The translations under genes and the position numbers were made by a program. Below are positions 7,081 through 14,695 of a DNA stretch of 41,449 bases, piece after piece. Source of the stretch: Bacteroidales bacterium (GTDB lineage Bacteria > Bacteroidota > Bacteroidia > Bacteroidales > UBA932); assembly GCA_024398095.1 (NCBI GenBank), contig JAKSJK010000012.1, positions 1-41,449 on the forward strand. The letters run 5' to 3'. The first letter of the stretch is position 1. Each line of letters begins with the position of its first letter. The notes under the pieces were generated by a model. That model did no database searches and had not been told where the DNA came from. It saw nothing but the letters and a program-made list of their open reading frames with translations.

Positions 7081-8115
7081 ATGAAACAGTCGCTGACAAA
7101 GATTGCCGAAGAGGCCGGGTGCTCGGTTAGCACAGCATCCAGAATAATGAGCGGCAAGGCACAGAAATACCGAATTGGAAGCGAAACTACTGCAAAGGTA
7201 TTGGAGATTGCCAGGAGACAGGGGTATACCCCGAGAAATGTTGCGCATTCTTTGCGCAAAGAGAAAACCTACACCATCGGTCTGATTTTACCGTCCATCT
7301 CCAATCCTTTCTTCGCAGAGATGGCCAGCGTAATCATCTCCGCCGCATATGCCAAGGGCTATACAGCCTTCGTAATGGATGCGATGGAGGACGGGGAAAG
7401 GTTCCATGAAGGTCTGGACAGGATGGTTTCGAGGAATGTGGACGGGATTATCGCGGTGCCATGCAGCAACAATCCGATTCCCCTTGAAAATGTGGATTTC
7501 AGCGGCACGCCGGTAATCCTCGCAGACCGCTTCTTCCGTCAGTCGACGCTCAGCTATGTAACCACAAACAACTACATAGGCAGCAGTCAGGCAACCTCGG
7601 AAATAATCCAGAGGGGGCATCGGAAGATCGCATGCATTCAGGGAGCCCTCGACTCAACACCTAACATAGAGAGGGTAAGGGGCTACAGGGAGGCCATGGA
7701 GAAGGCGGGCTGCAGGGACTTCATATCCATCCGTGGCAACGAATTCTCCATCCAGAACGGCTACCTGGAAACCAAGGTGCTGCTGGACAGCGAGGAAAAA
7801 CGCCCCACCGCCATATTCGCCCTCAGCAACACCATCTGCATGGGTGCAATGAAGGCCATCCGTGAGAGTGGACTCAGGATCCCCGAGGACATCTCCCTGG
7901 TATCCTTCGACGACTACGAGTATATGGACCTGATGGAGCCAGCCATCACCAGGGTGAGCCAGCCAGTGGAAGACATGGGTAAGATGTGCGCGAAACTGCT
8001 TTTCGACAGAATTGACTCAGCCACAGAAGAAAAGGCATCCACCCAGATACGTCTCTCGCCGTCCCTGATTCTAAGAGGCTCGCTCGCAGCTCCGTCTCAT
8101 ACCAGGTCGGAATAG
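7081..8115 (+). CDS. LacI-family transcriptional regulator of the adjacent nucleoside/ribose operon
   Basis: DNA-binding repressor with an N-terminal helix-turn-helix (residues 4-25, SLTKIAEEAGCSVSTASRIM), a hinge region (TPRNVAHSLRKEKTYTIGLIL) and a periplasmic-binding-like sensor domain (ISNPFFAEM, DGIIAVPCSNNP, RGHRKIACI, FALSNTICMGAMKA, SLVSFDDYEYMDLMEPAITRVSQP). Length 344 residues is normal. The ATG at 7081 is chosen because LacI proteins start a few residues before the HTH and the promoter-like TATTTTTG lies 24 bp upstream; an upstream TTG at 7054 falls inside that element. The gene is divergent from the nucleoside hydrolase operon, so it is probably its regulator, with ribose, a nucleoside or a phosphorylated derivative as effector. 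Its 3' end overlaps the convergent ybaK gene by 19 bp. Confidence 0.92.
   Translation: MKQSLTKIAEEAGCSVSTASRIMSGKAQKYRIGSETTAKVLEIARRQGYTPRNVAHSLRKEKTYTIGLILPSISNPFFAEMASVIISAAYAKGYTAFVMDAMEDGERFHEGLDRMVSRNVDGIIAVPCSNNPIPLENVDFSGTPVILADRFFRQSTLSYVTTNNYIGSSQATSEIIQRGHRKIACIQGALDSTPNIERVRGYREAMEKAGCRDFISIRGNEFSIQNGYLETKVLLDSEEKRPTAIFALSNTICMGAMKAIRESGLRIPEDISLVSFDDYEYMDLMEPAITRVSQPVEDMGKMCAKLLFDRIDSATEEKASTQIRLSPSLILRGSLAAPSHTRSE
7241..7261. promoter_or_regulatory. Intragenic operator-like palindromes inside the lacI-type gene
   Basis: TTGCGCAT (7241-7248) is followed by a perfect 12-bp palindrome CTTTGCGCAAAG (7250-7261), the same TTGCGCAA core as the two sites in the control region about 200 bp away. 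They fall in codons 54-60, just after the HTH. Recurrence of the exact core suggests an auxiliary operator for looping, although the codons also fit protein needs. Confidence 0.45.
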
Positions 8116-8573
8116 ACGGCAGCGACATAGGAGATTATATCCTCCGGGTTGATCTTGAACTGCAACCCGCGCACGCCCGCGCTTATAAATATATAGTCAT
8201 ACAGCTGGGCGCTTTCTTCCAGATAGGTCGGGAAAGCTTTTTTCATACCGATAGGCGAACATCCGCCACGGATATAGCCTGTAGTGGGAAGCAGATCCTT
8301 CATTGGAATCAGGTCGCAGCTCTTGTTGCCGGAAACCTTTGCGGCTTTCTTAAGATCCACACTCTCGCCCCCGGGAATCACACAGACAAAATGGCCAGTC
8401 CTGTCACCCTTGAGCACAAGTGTCTTGAAAACCTGCTCGAGAGGTTCACCGAGGGACTCTGCCACATGATCCGCGGCGAGATTGTTTTCGTCAACCTCGT
8501 AAGGAATCAGTTCATAGGATATGTGGGCTGCGTCCAGGAGTCTGGCTGCATTGGTCTTCTCAAGCTTCTTCAT
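8097..8573 (-). CDS. ybaK: YbaK/EbsC-type aminoacyl-tRNA deacylase
   Basis: A 158-residue protein of the YbaK/ProX fold, which removes mischarged amino acids, typically cysteine from tRNA(Pro), in the cytoplasm. Recognisable parts are 'KTNAARLLDAAHISYELIPY', 'EQVFKTLVLKGDRTGHFVCVIPGGESVDLKKAAKVSG', 'GYIRGGCSPIGMKKAFPTYLEESA' and 'FISAGVRGLQFKINPEDI', in the standard order; the K in 'FKTLVLKG' and the 'GGCSPIG' turn are family hallmarks. The ATG at 8573 is preferred over longer starts because MKKLEKTNAARLL is the usual N-terminus. Its start overlaps the end of rsmD by 14 bp, so it is the last gene of a translationally coupled operon, and its stop overlaps the convergent regulator gene. Confidence 0.88.
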   Translation of the reverse strand: MKKLEKTNAARLLDAAHISYELIPYEVDENNLAADHVAESLGEPLEQVFKTLVLKGDRTGHFVCVIPGGESVDLKKAAKVSGNKSCDLIPMKDLLPTTGYIRGGCSPIGMKKAFPTYLEESAQLYDYIFISAGVRGLQFKINPEDIISYVAAVYSDLV

Positions 8574-9111
8574 CGGACTTCTTCTCAAAGAAACTGAAAT
8601 GGACATTGCCGTAGGTTCTCTCCTTCACAAAGTACCTGTGAGAACTGAAGTCGTAATCCCCGCCGTGCTCGAGAATGAAGTAGCAGCCGTCGTGGAGTAT
8701 GTCCCGTGCAAAAACCTTGTCCGGAATGGTATCCAAGCCCTCGATCGCATACGGAGGGTCCGCAAAAATGAGATCGAACTTCTCGTGACATATGCCCAGG
8801 AAATCAAAGACATTATGATGGACCACGGTGAGATTGTCCAGGGCGAAAGTCCTGGCCTGGCTCTTGATGAAGTTGGCGTGCATCGGGAGCATCTCAACGC
8901 AATACACACGCTCAGCACCACGGGATGCGAATTCATAGGATATGGCGCCGGTACCTCCAAACAGGTCCAACACCTTGAGTCCTTCGAATTCGTATTCGTT
9001 GTTAAGGATATTGAAAAGGCCTTCCTTTGCGAAGTCCGTAGTCGGACGCGCCTTGTAGCCATTGGGCGGGAAAATCATTTTTCCCTTCAGTCTGCCGCCG
9101 ATGATTCTCAT
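8560..9111 (-). CDS. rsmD: 16S rRNA (guanine966-N2)-methyltransferase RsmD
   Basis: Transfers a methyl group from S-adenosylmethionine to N2 of G966 in 16S rRNA. The 183-residue protein has the family's normal length. It begins 'MRIIGGRLKGKMIFPP', followed by 'RPTTDFAKEGLFNIL', the SAM-binding motif I 'VLDLFGGTGAISYEFASRGA', the acidic 'VYCVEM', and the catalytic motif IV 'DLIFADPPY'. The start is fixed by a four-base ATGA overlap with the stop of the DUF3822 gene; the other end overlaps ybaK. These overlaps point to one operon starting near 10626. Confidence 0.95.
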   Translation of the reverse strand: MRIIGGRLKGKMIFPPNGYKARPTTDFAKEGLFNILNNEYEFEGLKVLDLFGGTGAISYEFASRGAERVYCVEMLPMHANFIKSQARTFALDNLTVVHHNVFDFLGICHEKFDLIFADPPYAIEGLDTIPDKVFARDILHDGCYFILEHGGDYDFSSHRYFVKERTYGNVHFSFFEKKSDEEA

Positions 9112-9788
9112 TTTCCCAGACTTTCGACAGACTTGAAATAGTTATAGAGGGACATCTCCTCGTCCTCGGCAAGAGGCGTCCTGAACCAGATGGACGAAAC
9201 CTCCGGATTAAGCTGGAACTTGCGCATCACCATGAAGATGAAATACTGCGCAGTAGTAAAGTCCGATGCCTTGAAGGCATTGCACAGCAGAAGAGTCCTG
9301 CCCTGTGCAACCACGAGATAGAGGTAGCCGTCGGCATAGGACGCTACAATCTTGTTGTACTCTCCGATCTCGGACAAAGCCTTGAGAAGATAGTATTGTT
9401 CAGGATAGAGCTCTCCCCTGCTTCCGTCTGTCTTCAGGACTGTCTCGCGAAGCACCCTGGCCAGCGTACCGCCGTCGGAAACACTGTAGATCGCCACCGC
9501 ACCGAACTCCGGCATACGCACCGAACGCACCTCGTCACCCTCATCCAGGGTCACTGTGCCGCCGAGCAGGCCGGACGCCTGGGACTCATTGAAGAAAGAT
9601 GCAGGGACCAGGGAGAACTTCGGGGTGAAGACCGAGATCTCCACCTCGTCATAGCGCCTCTGGAGTTCCTCACTGGTGAAAACACGGTCTGCGCCCAGCC
9701 AACCGGACCGGGCGCAGCCATTATTGATCGAGAAACCATTCAGGCTGCTGACCTGAATGGAAATTTTATTACTCCCAGTTACCTGCAT
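9108..9788 (-). CDS. DUF3822 family protein (Bacteroidota-specific, function unknown)
   Basis: A 226-residue predicted cytoplasmic protein without signal peptide or membrane segments. The region 'RYDEVEISVFTPKFSLVPASFFNESQA' and the C-terminal 'QYFIFMVMRKFQLNPEVSSIWF' fit the DUF3822 family as I remember it, and that family commonly lies directly upstream of rsmD in Bacteroidota, as here. Function is unknown; the fold has been suggested to resemble actin/FtsA-type ATPases in related families, but I see no clear nucleotide-binding motif. Its stop overlaps the rsmD start (ATGA), and its start lies 20 bp inside the preceding gene. Family assignment is from recall and context. Confidence 0.7.
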   Translation of the reverse strand: MQVTGSNKISIQVSSLNGFSINNGCARSGWLGADRVFTSEELQRRYDEVEISVFTPKFSLVPASFFNESQASGLLGGTVTLDEGDEVRSVRMPEFGAVAIYSVSDGGTLARVLRETVLKTDGSRGELYPEQYYLLKALSEIGEYNKIVASYADGYLYLVVAQGRTLLLCNAFKASDFTTAQYFIFMVMRKFQLNPEVSSIWFRTPLAEDEEMSLYNYFKSVESLGK

Positions 9789-10626
9789 TGTTGTTAGGTG
9801 CAGAGATGCTACCTACCATGAGGCCAGGATAACGGTCGGTGTCGATAAGCTCTGAGCAGAGGTTGACAACGAGCTGATGATCCATACCGCGGAGAAGCAT
9901 CTCCTTGATTACATACTTCTCGGCGATCTCGATAGGACGGCCCTTCTTGTCGGTAGACTTGGTCTTAGGGGCTGTAACGACCTTCTCGCCGTAAGGAATT
10001 CTAGCCTCGAAGAGAGGAACCTTCACACCGGAAACGGTCTTTACGATTGCATCCATCTGGACAGGCTCGCCGCAGCAAGGGATGAAACCGATTGAGTCGA
10101 TGCAGAAGTCAGGACGGGTGCAGAGGGTGTCCTTCACAGCGATGGCGTTAGGAATCCTTCCCCATACATTGGTACCTGCGAGGAAAGCCTCGTACATCTT
10201 CTGCTCGAGAGCAGCACCCTTCAGACGGAACTTCTTTTCAAGCGCCTTCCTATTGACGTCGGCGATTGAGTCATCCTGTGAACCGAACTGGTAAACAACC
10301 TCCATCTTGCCAGCCTCATAGAACATCTTGAGGGTGTCGATTGAAGGGGTGTAGCGGCCATAGACGCTCTTGAAACCGTTCTCAAGAGTACGGATGTCCT
10401 TGAGGCGCTGAACTGCGACAGCCTTGCGTGCCTCCTGCTCCTTCTGGAAGTTGAGAGGCTGCATGATGCTCTGCACGCAAAGGTAGAGAAGAGCTGCGGC
10501 TGCAGGCACGAGAAGTACCATGAAGGCGATCTTGGCTGCCTTTGATTTAACAGAAAGGAACACGATGCCACCCAGCACTGCGATGAGTGCGACCATGGCA
10601 AGAATGATTGTAAGTGTACTGTTCAT
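9769..10626 (-). CDS. Uncharacterised membrane-anchored protein with two N-terminal helices
   Basis: I do not recognise a named domain. The 285-residue protein starts with two hydrophobic helices (about 4-26 and 31-53), followed by a long soluble part. The segment 'RLKDIRTLENGFKSVYGRYTPSIDTLKMFYEAGKMEVVYQFGSQDDS' (about 74-120) recalls the helix-plus-'GxYT' layout of pilin/pseudopilin-like and related Bacteroidota proteins, but no prepilin cleavage site is present. There is a cysteine pair (CC, about residue 185) and a lysine-rich loop near 228. The gene is first in an operon with DUF3822, rsmD and ybaK and has its own promoter-like element at 10675-10682. Its 3' end overlaps the DUF3822 gene by 20 bp, suggesting coupled translation. 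Confidence 0.8.
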   Translation of the reverse strand: MNSTLTIILAMVALIAVLGGIVFLSVKSKAAKIAFMVLLVPAAAALLYLCVQSIMQPLNFQKEQEARKAVAVQRLKDIRTLENGFKSVYGRYTPSIDTLKMFYEAGKMEVVYQFGSQDDSIADVNRKALEKKFRLKGAALEQKMYEAFLAGTNVWGRIPNAIAVKDTLCTRPDFCIDSIGFIPCCGEPVQMDAIVKTVSGVKVPLFEARIPYGEKVVTAPKTKSTDKKGRPIEIAEKYVIKEMLLRGMDHQLVVNLCSELIDTDRYPGLMVGSISAPNNNAGNWE

Positions 10627-10674
10627 TATGTTGTTATTTTATATTTTTTCGAACGCTTCTATTCAAAATCTCAG

Positions 10675-10706
10675 CAAAGTTAGCGAAATGAAACAGAAAA
10701 AGCAAT
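10675..10706 (-). promoter_or_regulatory. Promoter of the membrane protein - DUF3822 - rsmD - ybaK operon
   Basis: On the minus strand TAACTTTG (10675-10682) matches TAnnTTTG exactly. An ATTG (10703-10706), three of four bases of the -33 TTTG, lies 20 bp upstream, the usual spacing. The start codon is at 10626, giving a leader of about 45 nt. Confidence 0.6.
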
Positions 10707-10714
10707 AATATTTG

Positions 10715-10722
10715 TAAATTTG
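10715..10722 (+). promoter_or_regulatory. -7 promoter element for the nrnA-like operon
   Basis: TAAATTTG matches TAnnTTTG exactly and ends 25 bp before the ATG of the DHH phosphoesterase gene. No clear -33 element is seen. It lies back to back with the minus-strand promoter at 10675-10706. Confidence 0.5.
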
Positions 10723-10747
10723 CCGTGTAAGAAAAACAGAGACAGGA

Positions 10748-11785
10748 ATGCAAGCATTCAACCCAGACGACATACACGCTTTCAGCGCCCTTCTGGACCG
10801 CTCCGCAAGAGTGGTGCTGATTACCCACACCCACCCGGACGGAGATGCCCTGGGCAGCAGCACGGGAATGCAGAGGTTCCTCTCATCCCTGGACAAGGAA
10901 AGCACGGTCATAATCCCGGATCCGATTCCGGAAACACTGACATTCATAAGAAGGAATGATAATCTCCCTCTGATTGCTGCGTCCGTACAAATGGAGCGTG
11001 CAGAGGAGGCCATTTCGGCCGCAGATCTGATCATCTGCCTGGACCTCAACCACATCAGAAGGGCTGAGGGACTGGAACCGGCTTTCCGTGCATCTGGAGC
11101 AAAGAAAGTACTGATCGACCATCATATCGGGCCGGACAGCGAGAGCTTCGACCTGGTGTTCTCCTTCCCACCGATGTCATCGGCTTCCGAGCTCACATTC
11201 TGGCTCCTTCTCGCCCTGGAACAGACTGGCGGAGAGATTGAAAAAATTCCTCTCAAGGCTCTTGAAGCCCTGATGACAGGCATGACCACCGACACCAACA
11301 ATTTTGGCAACTCCACCTCCCCGCTCACCCTGGAGATGGCCGGCCGCTGCATAGCTGCAGGCGTTGACAGGGACGCGATACTCTCGGAAATCTACCAGCA
11401 GTACCGCCAGGAAAGATTCGCCTTCATGGGCTACTACCTGTCCGGCAAGATGCGCATCACCTCCAAGGGAGTCGCCTATGCTGTCTTTTCGGCGGAAGAA
11501 CTCTCCCGTTTCGGAATCCAGGACGGCGACACCGAAGGTTTCGTCAACATTCCGCTGGGGATGGCAAAGGTCAGGATGAGTTTCTTCCTCAAGGAGCAGG
11601 ATGGCAGCTACAGGGTTTCGATCAGATCGAAGAAAGGCACCTCCGCCAACATGTGCGCAAGGCTGCATTTCAACGGCGGCGGACACGAGAATGCAGCCGG
11701 AGGCAAACTTCCAGTCTCAGAATTCGGGGACGCAGCAGCGGTAGAGGCATATATAGAAAAAGTAACAGACGGATTTCTGAAATGA
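10748..11785 (+). CDS. nrnA: DHH/DHHA1 phosphoesterase, NrnA-like oligoribonuclease / pAp phosphatase
   Basis: Degrades very short RNA oligomers and may dephosphorylate 3'-phosphoadenosine 5'-phosphate. The 345-residue protein carries the Mn-binding motifs of the DHH superfamily: 'THTHPDGDALGSS' (about 27-39), 'IICLDLNHIRRAEGL' (about 95), the signature 'VLIDHHIGP' (about 120), and 'ALMTGMTTDTNNF' (about 175). The C-terminal DHHA1 domain ends with 'NGGGHENAAGG', which binds the nucleotide backbone. Length and motif order match NrnA. The stop overlaps the start of the following FKBP lipoprotein gene (ATGA), so the two are co-translated. The DHH gene/FKBP lipoprotein pairing recalls the gldI neighbourhood of gliding Bacteroidota. 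Confidence 0.9.
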   Translation: MQAFNPDDIHAFSALLDRSARVVLITHTHPDGDALGSSTGMQRFLSSLDKESTVIIPDPIPETLTFIRRNDNLPLIAASVQMERAEEAISAADLIICLDLNHIRRAEGLEPAFRASGAKKVLIDHHIGPDSESFDLVFSFPPMSSASELTFWLLLALEQTGGEIEKIPLKALEALMTGMTTDTNNFGNSTSPLTLEMAGRCIAAGVDRDAILSEIYQQYRQERFAFMGYYLSGKMRITSKGVAYAVFSAEELSRFGIQDGDTEGFVNIPLGMAKVRMSFFLKEQDGSYRVSIRSKKGTSANMCARLHFNGGGHENAAGGKLPVSEFGDAAAVEAYIEKVTDGFLK

Positions 11786-12318
11786 AAAATTTCACAGCAA
11801 TACTGGCGGCACTGGTTCTGACCTGCGCCTGCAATGCAGCCCTCGAGGAAAACTACAACAAACAGGAAACCAGGATCGAGAGCTTCATAACCAGCCAGAC
11901 CAACGGTCACGAAGACATGAGGGTGGTCCACAACAACGGCGCCCATAGAATCGTCCTGAAAGAAGGCGAAGGAGAGGAACTCCAGATCAAGGGCAATGTC
12001 GCGTTCTACTATGCAGGATACATCTTCACGGGCAACAGTCTGGGTGCATCCAACCTATTCACTACCAACAAAATGGATATTGCAACGGGTGCCAAGTGGA
12101 ATCTCACCGAGGACGAATGCGTGCCTTTTGTCACCGAGCTCAGCGAAAAGGAAATCCTGAAAGGCCTTTTCAACGGGCTGCAGGGTGTGAAGGCCGGGGA
12201 AGAATGCTACATTCTCTTCAGCGGCAAAAACGGATTCGGCAAGCACAATTTCGGCACGGTTCCTGCTAACTCCGCACTGTGCTACCACATCTGGGTGGAC
12301 ACAATCAGTAACGATTAA
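11782..12318 (+). CDS. FKBP-type peptidyl-prolyl isomerase lipoprotein (GldI-like)
   Basis: A 178-residue lipoprotein: signal peptide MKNFTAILAALVLTCACNA with lipobox cysteine near residue 15-17. The rest is a single FKBP domain: 'GEELQIKGNVAFYYAGYIFTG' (first strands), 'FVTELSEKEILKGLFNGLQGVKAGEECYILFSGKNGFGKHNFGTVPANSALCYHIWVD' (the hallmark C-terminal half). It should assist folding of secreted or outer-membrane proteins in the periplasm. The start at 11782 is chosen because it gives a clean signal peptide and an ATGA overlap with the DHH phosphoesterase gene. Its size, lipidation and neighbour resemble GldI of gliding Bacteroidota, but no other gliding or type IX secretion gene is visible here, so gldI is not assigned. 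Confidence 0.82.
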   Translation: MKNFTAILAALVLTCACNAALEENYNKQETRIESFITSQTNGHEDMRVVHNNGAHRIVLKEGEGEELQIKGNVAFYYAGYIFTGNSLGASNLFTTNKMDIATGAKWNLTEDECVPFVTELSEKEILKGLFNGLQGVKAGEECYILFSGKNGFGKHNFGTVPANSALCYHIWVDTISND

Positions 12319-12331
12319 AGCAAATATTTGC

Positions 12332-12339
12332 TATATTTG
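12332..12339 (+). promoter_or_regulatory. -7 promoter element for the two-domain FKBP lipoprotein gene
   Basis: TATATTTG matches TAnnTTTG exactly, ending 19 bp before the ATG. Immediately upstream is a perfect 12-bp palindrome GCAAATATTTGC (12320-12331). The element suggests that this gene and the serine hydrolase can be transcribed separately from nrnA. Confidence 0.5.
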
Positions 12340-12358
12340 CACGATAAGCCAATTCAGA

Positions 12359-13423
12359 ATGAAGAAGACACTCACATATTTCCTGGCCGCGGCATCGCTT
12401 GTGATTGCAGTTGCAGCGTGCGCAAAGAAAGAAGCCAGCGGAACCTATGAAGCCAGCCAGAGATACTTCGAGGCGTGGCTCAAGATGAACCACCCTGGCG
12501 CAGAGAGGATCTGCGGCACCGCCACCAAGGGAGAACCGATCCCGGGTGTGGCAGTCATCGAGGATATCCCCGGCACAGGTGCTCCTGTCACCGATTCAAC
12601 CGTCATTTTCGTTAAGTTCACCGAGTATGGACTCAGCGGAGAAGTACTTGAGTCAACTGAAAAGGAGATGCACCAGCAGCTCGGAAGTTTCTCCCACAGC
12701 ACTTTCTACGGAGCCCAGGCATGGTGGCTCGCAGATGACATTCTCCAGATCGGTCTCGAAAGGGCCATCAAGGGAAACAAGAGCAAGGATGTAAGCACCA
12801 CGGTGGAGCCTATGCGCATCGGAGGAAAGAGAACCTTCGTCATTCCTTGCTGGCTCTGCAACACCAACCGCTACAGCAACGAAGGCGAATACCTCAGCAA
12901 CAAGTCCGCAAGCGACGATGTTATCTACCAGATGGAGATCATAGATGCCACTTCCGACATCATCAAATACCAGCTGGACAGCATGAAGCGCTATTCCGAG
13001 CTTCATCTTGGCGGCATAGACACCCTCTCCACCGGCTTCTACTACAAGCAGCTCCGCGAACCTGACGACACCCACAAGATAGCCAACGACACTACCATCT
13101 ACATAAACTATGTCGGACGTCTTCTCAACGGGCAGGTATTCGACACCAACATCGCAGACACGGCAAAGATGTACCATCTCTACTCCGCAAGCAGGACCTA
13201 CTCCCCTAGCGAGGTCAACTGGAGTTCCGATACCGACAAAGTGAAATTGGGCGAAAGTTCAGTCATCACCGGTTTCGCAAAGGCTATCAGCCTCATGAAG
13301 GTACACGAGAAAGGACTCGCAATGTTCTACTCCAATCTCGGTTACGGCTCTACCGGAAGCGGCAGCAGCATCCCTTCCTACTCACCTCTCATCTTCGAAA
13401 TCGAATTTGTAGACGGAGAATAA
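12359..13423 (+). CDS. Lipoprotein with two FKBP-type peptidyl-prolyl isomerase domains
   Basis: A 354-residue lipoprotein (lipobox AVAAC, Cys21). The first FKBP-like domain (about 62-205) contains 'VIEDIPGTGAPVTDSTVIFVKFTEYGLSGEVLEST' and 'EPMRIGGKRTFVIPCWLCNTN'. The second (about 220-353) has 'NDTTIYINYVGRLLNGQVFDTNIADTA' and 'VITGFAKAISLMKVHEKGLAMFYSNLGYGSTGSGSSIPSYSPLIFEIEFVD', the more canonical copy. Both domains carry insertions between the flap strands, and aromatic active-site residues are better kept in the second, so the first may serve as a chaperone or dimerisation module. A periplasmic folding role is likely. It follows the single-domain FKBP gene by 40 bp with a promoter-like element between, and the serine hydrolase begins directly after its stop. 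Confidence 0.87.
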   Translation: MKKTLTYFLAAASLVIAVAACAKKEASGTYEASQRYFEAWLKMNHPGAERICGTATKGEPIPGVAVIEDIPGTGAPVTDSTVIFVKFTEYGLSGEVLESTEKEMHQQLGSFSHSTFYGAQAWWLADDILQIGLERAIKGNKSKDVSTTVEPMRIGGKRTFVIPCWLCNTNRYSNEGEYLSNKSASDDVIYQMEIIDATSDIIKYQLDSMKRYSELHLGGIDTLSTGFYYKQLREPDDTHKIANDTTIYINYVGRLLNGQVFDTNIADTAKMYHLYSASRTYSPSEVNWSSDTDKVKLGESSVITGFAKAISLMKVHEKGLAMFYSNLGYGSTGSGSSIPSYSPLIFEIEFVDGE

Positions 13424-14695
13424 ATGAAGCATTCCCGAATAGGATACATATCAACTGCAATATTGGCAAGCGCTGTCCTGGTGGCAGCGTTTTGCTGTAT
13501 GAGACACAACCACATTCCGACGCCGGGAGAGGTTGAAGCTCCGGATAGCACAGATACCGTGATTGTCAATGTTCCTGTCCACCTGAATGAGTCCATCACC
13601 AACGAAACCTTCGCCCCCGACAGCCTCATAGACAGGAAAGTCCTGGCATACATGAGGAGGTGGGAACTCAAGGGAGCGCAGCTGGCCATAACGAAGCACG
13701 GTCAGTTGAAGTATGCCAGAGGCTACGGAAAGGCCGACGAGGGAGTGGAAATGACTCCCGGCCACATCATGAGAGTGGCTTCCGTATCCAAGCTGATCAC
13801 CGCAACAGCAATCATGAAACTGCAAGAAGAAGGCCTCCTGAACCTTCAGGATACGGTTTTCGGCCCGAAGGGACTGCTCAACGAAAAGATTTACAATGAC
13901 TGCATAGGGAAGAAAGAGGATTTCAAGACCATCACGGTGGAACATCTGCTCAGACACCAGGCCGGATTCCGCCGCGACCCCCTGTTCGGTATCCAGGACC
14001 TCATGCGCGAAACCTTTTCGGACGAGCCTCTCACCCATGACCAGACCCTGAAACTGGGACTTTTCGGCAAACTCCGCTTCCAGCCAGGTACCTGGAAGCG
14101 TTATTCAAACATGGGTTACTTCCTCCTATGCGACATAATTGAAAAAGTGTCCGACACTCCTTACGAAGAATATGTCAGGACCCATGTACTGGAACCGGCG
14201 GGCTGCTTCGACATGCACATCGGTGGAAACTTCTACGAAGACAAGCGCCCGAATGAAACCCGCTACTATGTGCAGGAAGGCCCCGGTAAGTACATCCCGG
14301 ACTACCGCGACACTACCCTCATGACCGAACGCTGCTACGGCGGCAATGATCTGAAGATACTGGGAGGCGCCGGCGGATGGATCGCATCAGCCGTGGAAAT
14401 AGCGCAGCTGGTCGCCTGCATCGACGGCGATCCTGCGGTCGAAGACATCATCAGCCGGGAGAGTTTCTTCGAGATGACCAGTTTTGTCGAAGAAAGGTAT
14501 TCTCTCGGATGGAACAGCACCGACCCGGCAAAAGGCTGGCAGCGCTCCGGAACACTCTCCGGCACATCAAGTCTCATCTACCACTTCCCCGACGGAGAAT
14601 GCTGGGTTCTGCTGATGAACTCAGGAACAGCAAAAGGCCCCCGTCAGGCAGATCTGACAGAGGCCCTTTTCAGAGACTGCAGGGACAATCTTTAA
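13424..14695 (+). CDS. Serine hydrolase of the beta-lactamase / penicillin-binding-protein-like family
   Basis: A 423-residue exported enzyme with an N-terminal membrane/signal segment (residues 8-25, ending in CC, possibly lipidated). The catalytic fold shows S120-V-S-K123 (motif SxxK, 'RVASVSKLITATAIMKLQEEG') and Y227-S-N229 ('PGTWKRYSNMGYFLLCDIIE'), which are the nucleophile/base and YxN motifs of class C beta-lactamases, D-aminopeptidases and esterases of this family. The third motif is not obvious; 'SGTLSGTSS' near residue 375 is a candidate. Substrate cannot be told from sequence; peptidoglycan peptides are likely. The ATG follows the FKBP stop without any gap, so it is co-transcribed. 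Its stop abuts that of the convergent ackA gene. Confidence 0.85.
   Translation: MKHSRIGYISTAILASAVLVAAFCCMRHNHIPTPGEVEAPDSTDTVIVNVPVHLNESITNETFAPDSLIDRKVLAYMRRWELKGAQLAITKHGQLKYARGYGKADEGVEMTPGHIMRVASVSKLITATAIMKLQEEGLLNLQDTVFGPKGLLNEKIYNDCIGKKEDFKTITVEHLLRHQAGFRRDPLFGIQDLMRETFSDEPLTHDQTLKLGLFGKLRFQPGTWKRYSNMGYFLLCDIIEKVSDTPYEEYVRTHVLEPAGCFDMHIGGNFYEDKRPNETRYYVQEGPGKYIPDYRDTTLMTERCYGGNDLKILGGAGGWIASAVEIAQLVACIDGDPAVEDIISRESFFEMTSFVEERYSLGWNSTDPAKGWQRSGTLSGTSSLIYHFPDGECWVLLMNSGTAKGPRQADLTEALFRDCRDNL

Noticed and set aside
12320..12331. Perfect palindrome GCAAATATTTGC as a regulator operator
   Set aside because: It is A/T-rich, occurs only here in this exact form as far as I saw, and sits where the promoter spacer is expected; not enough to call a binding site.
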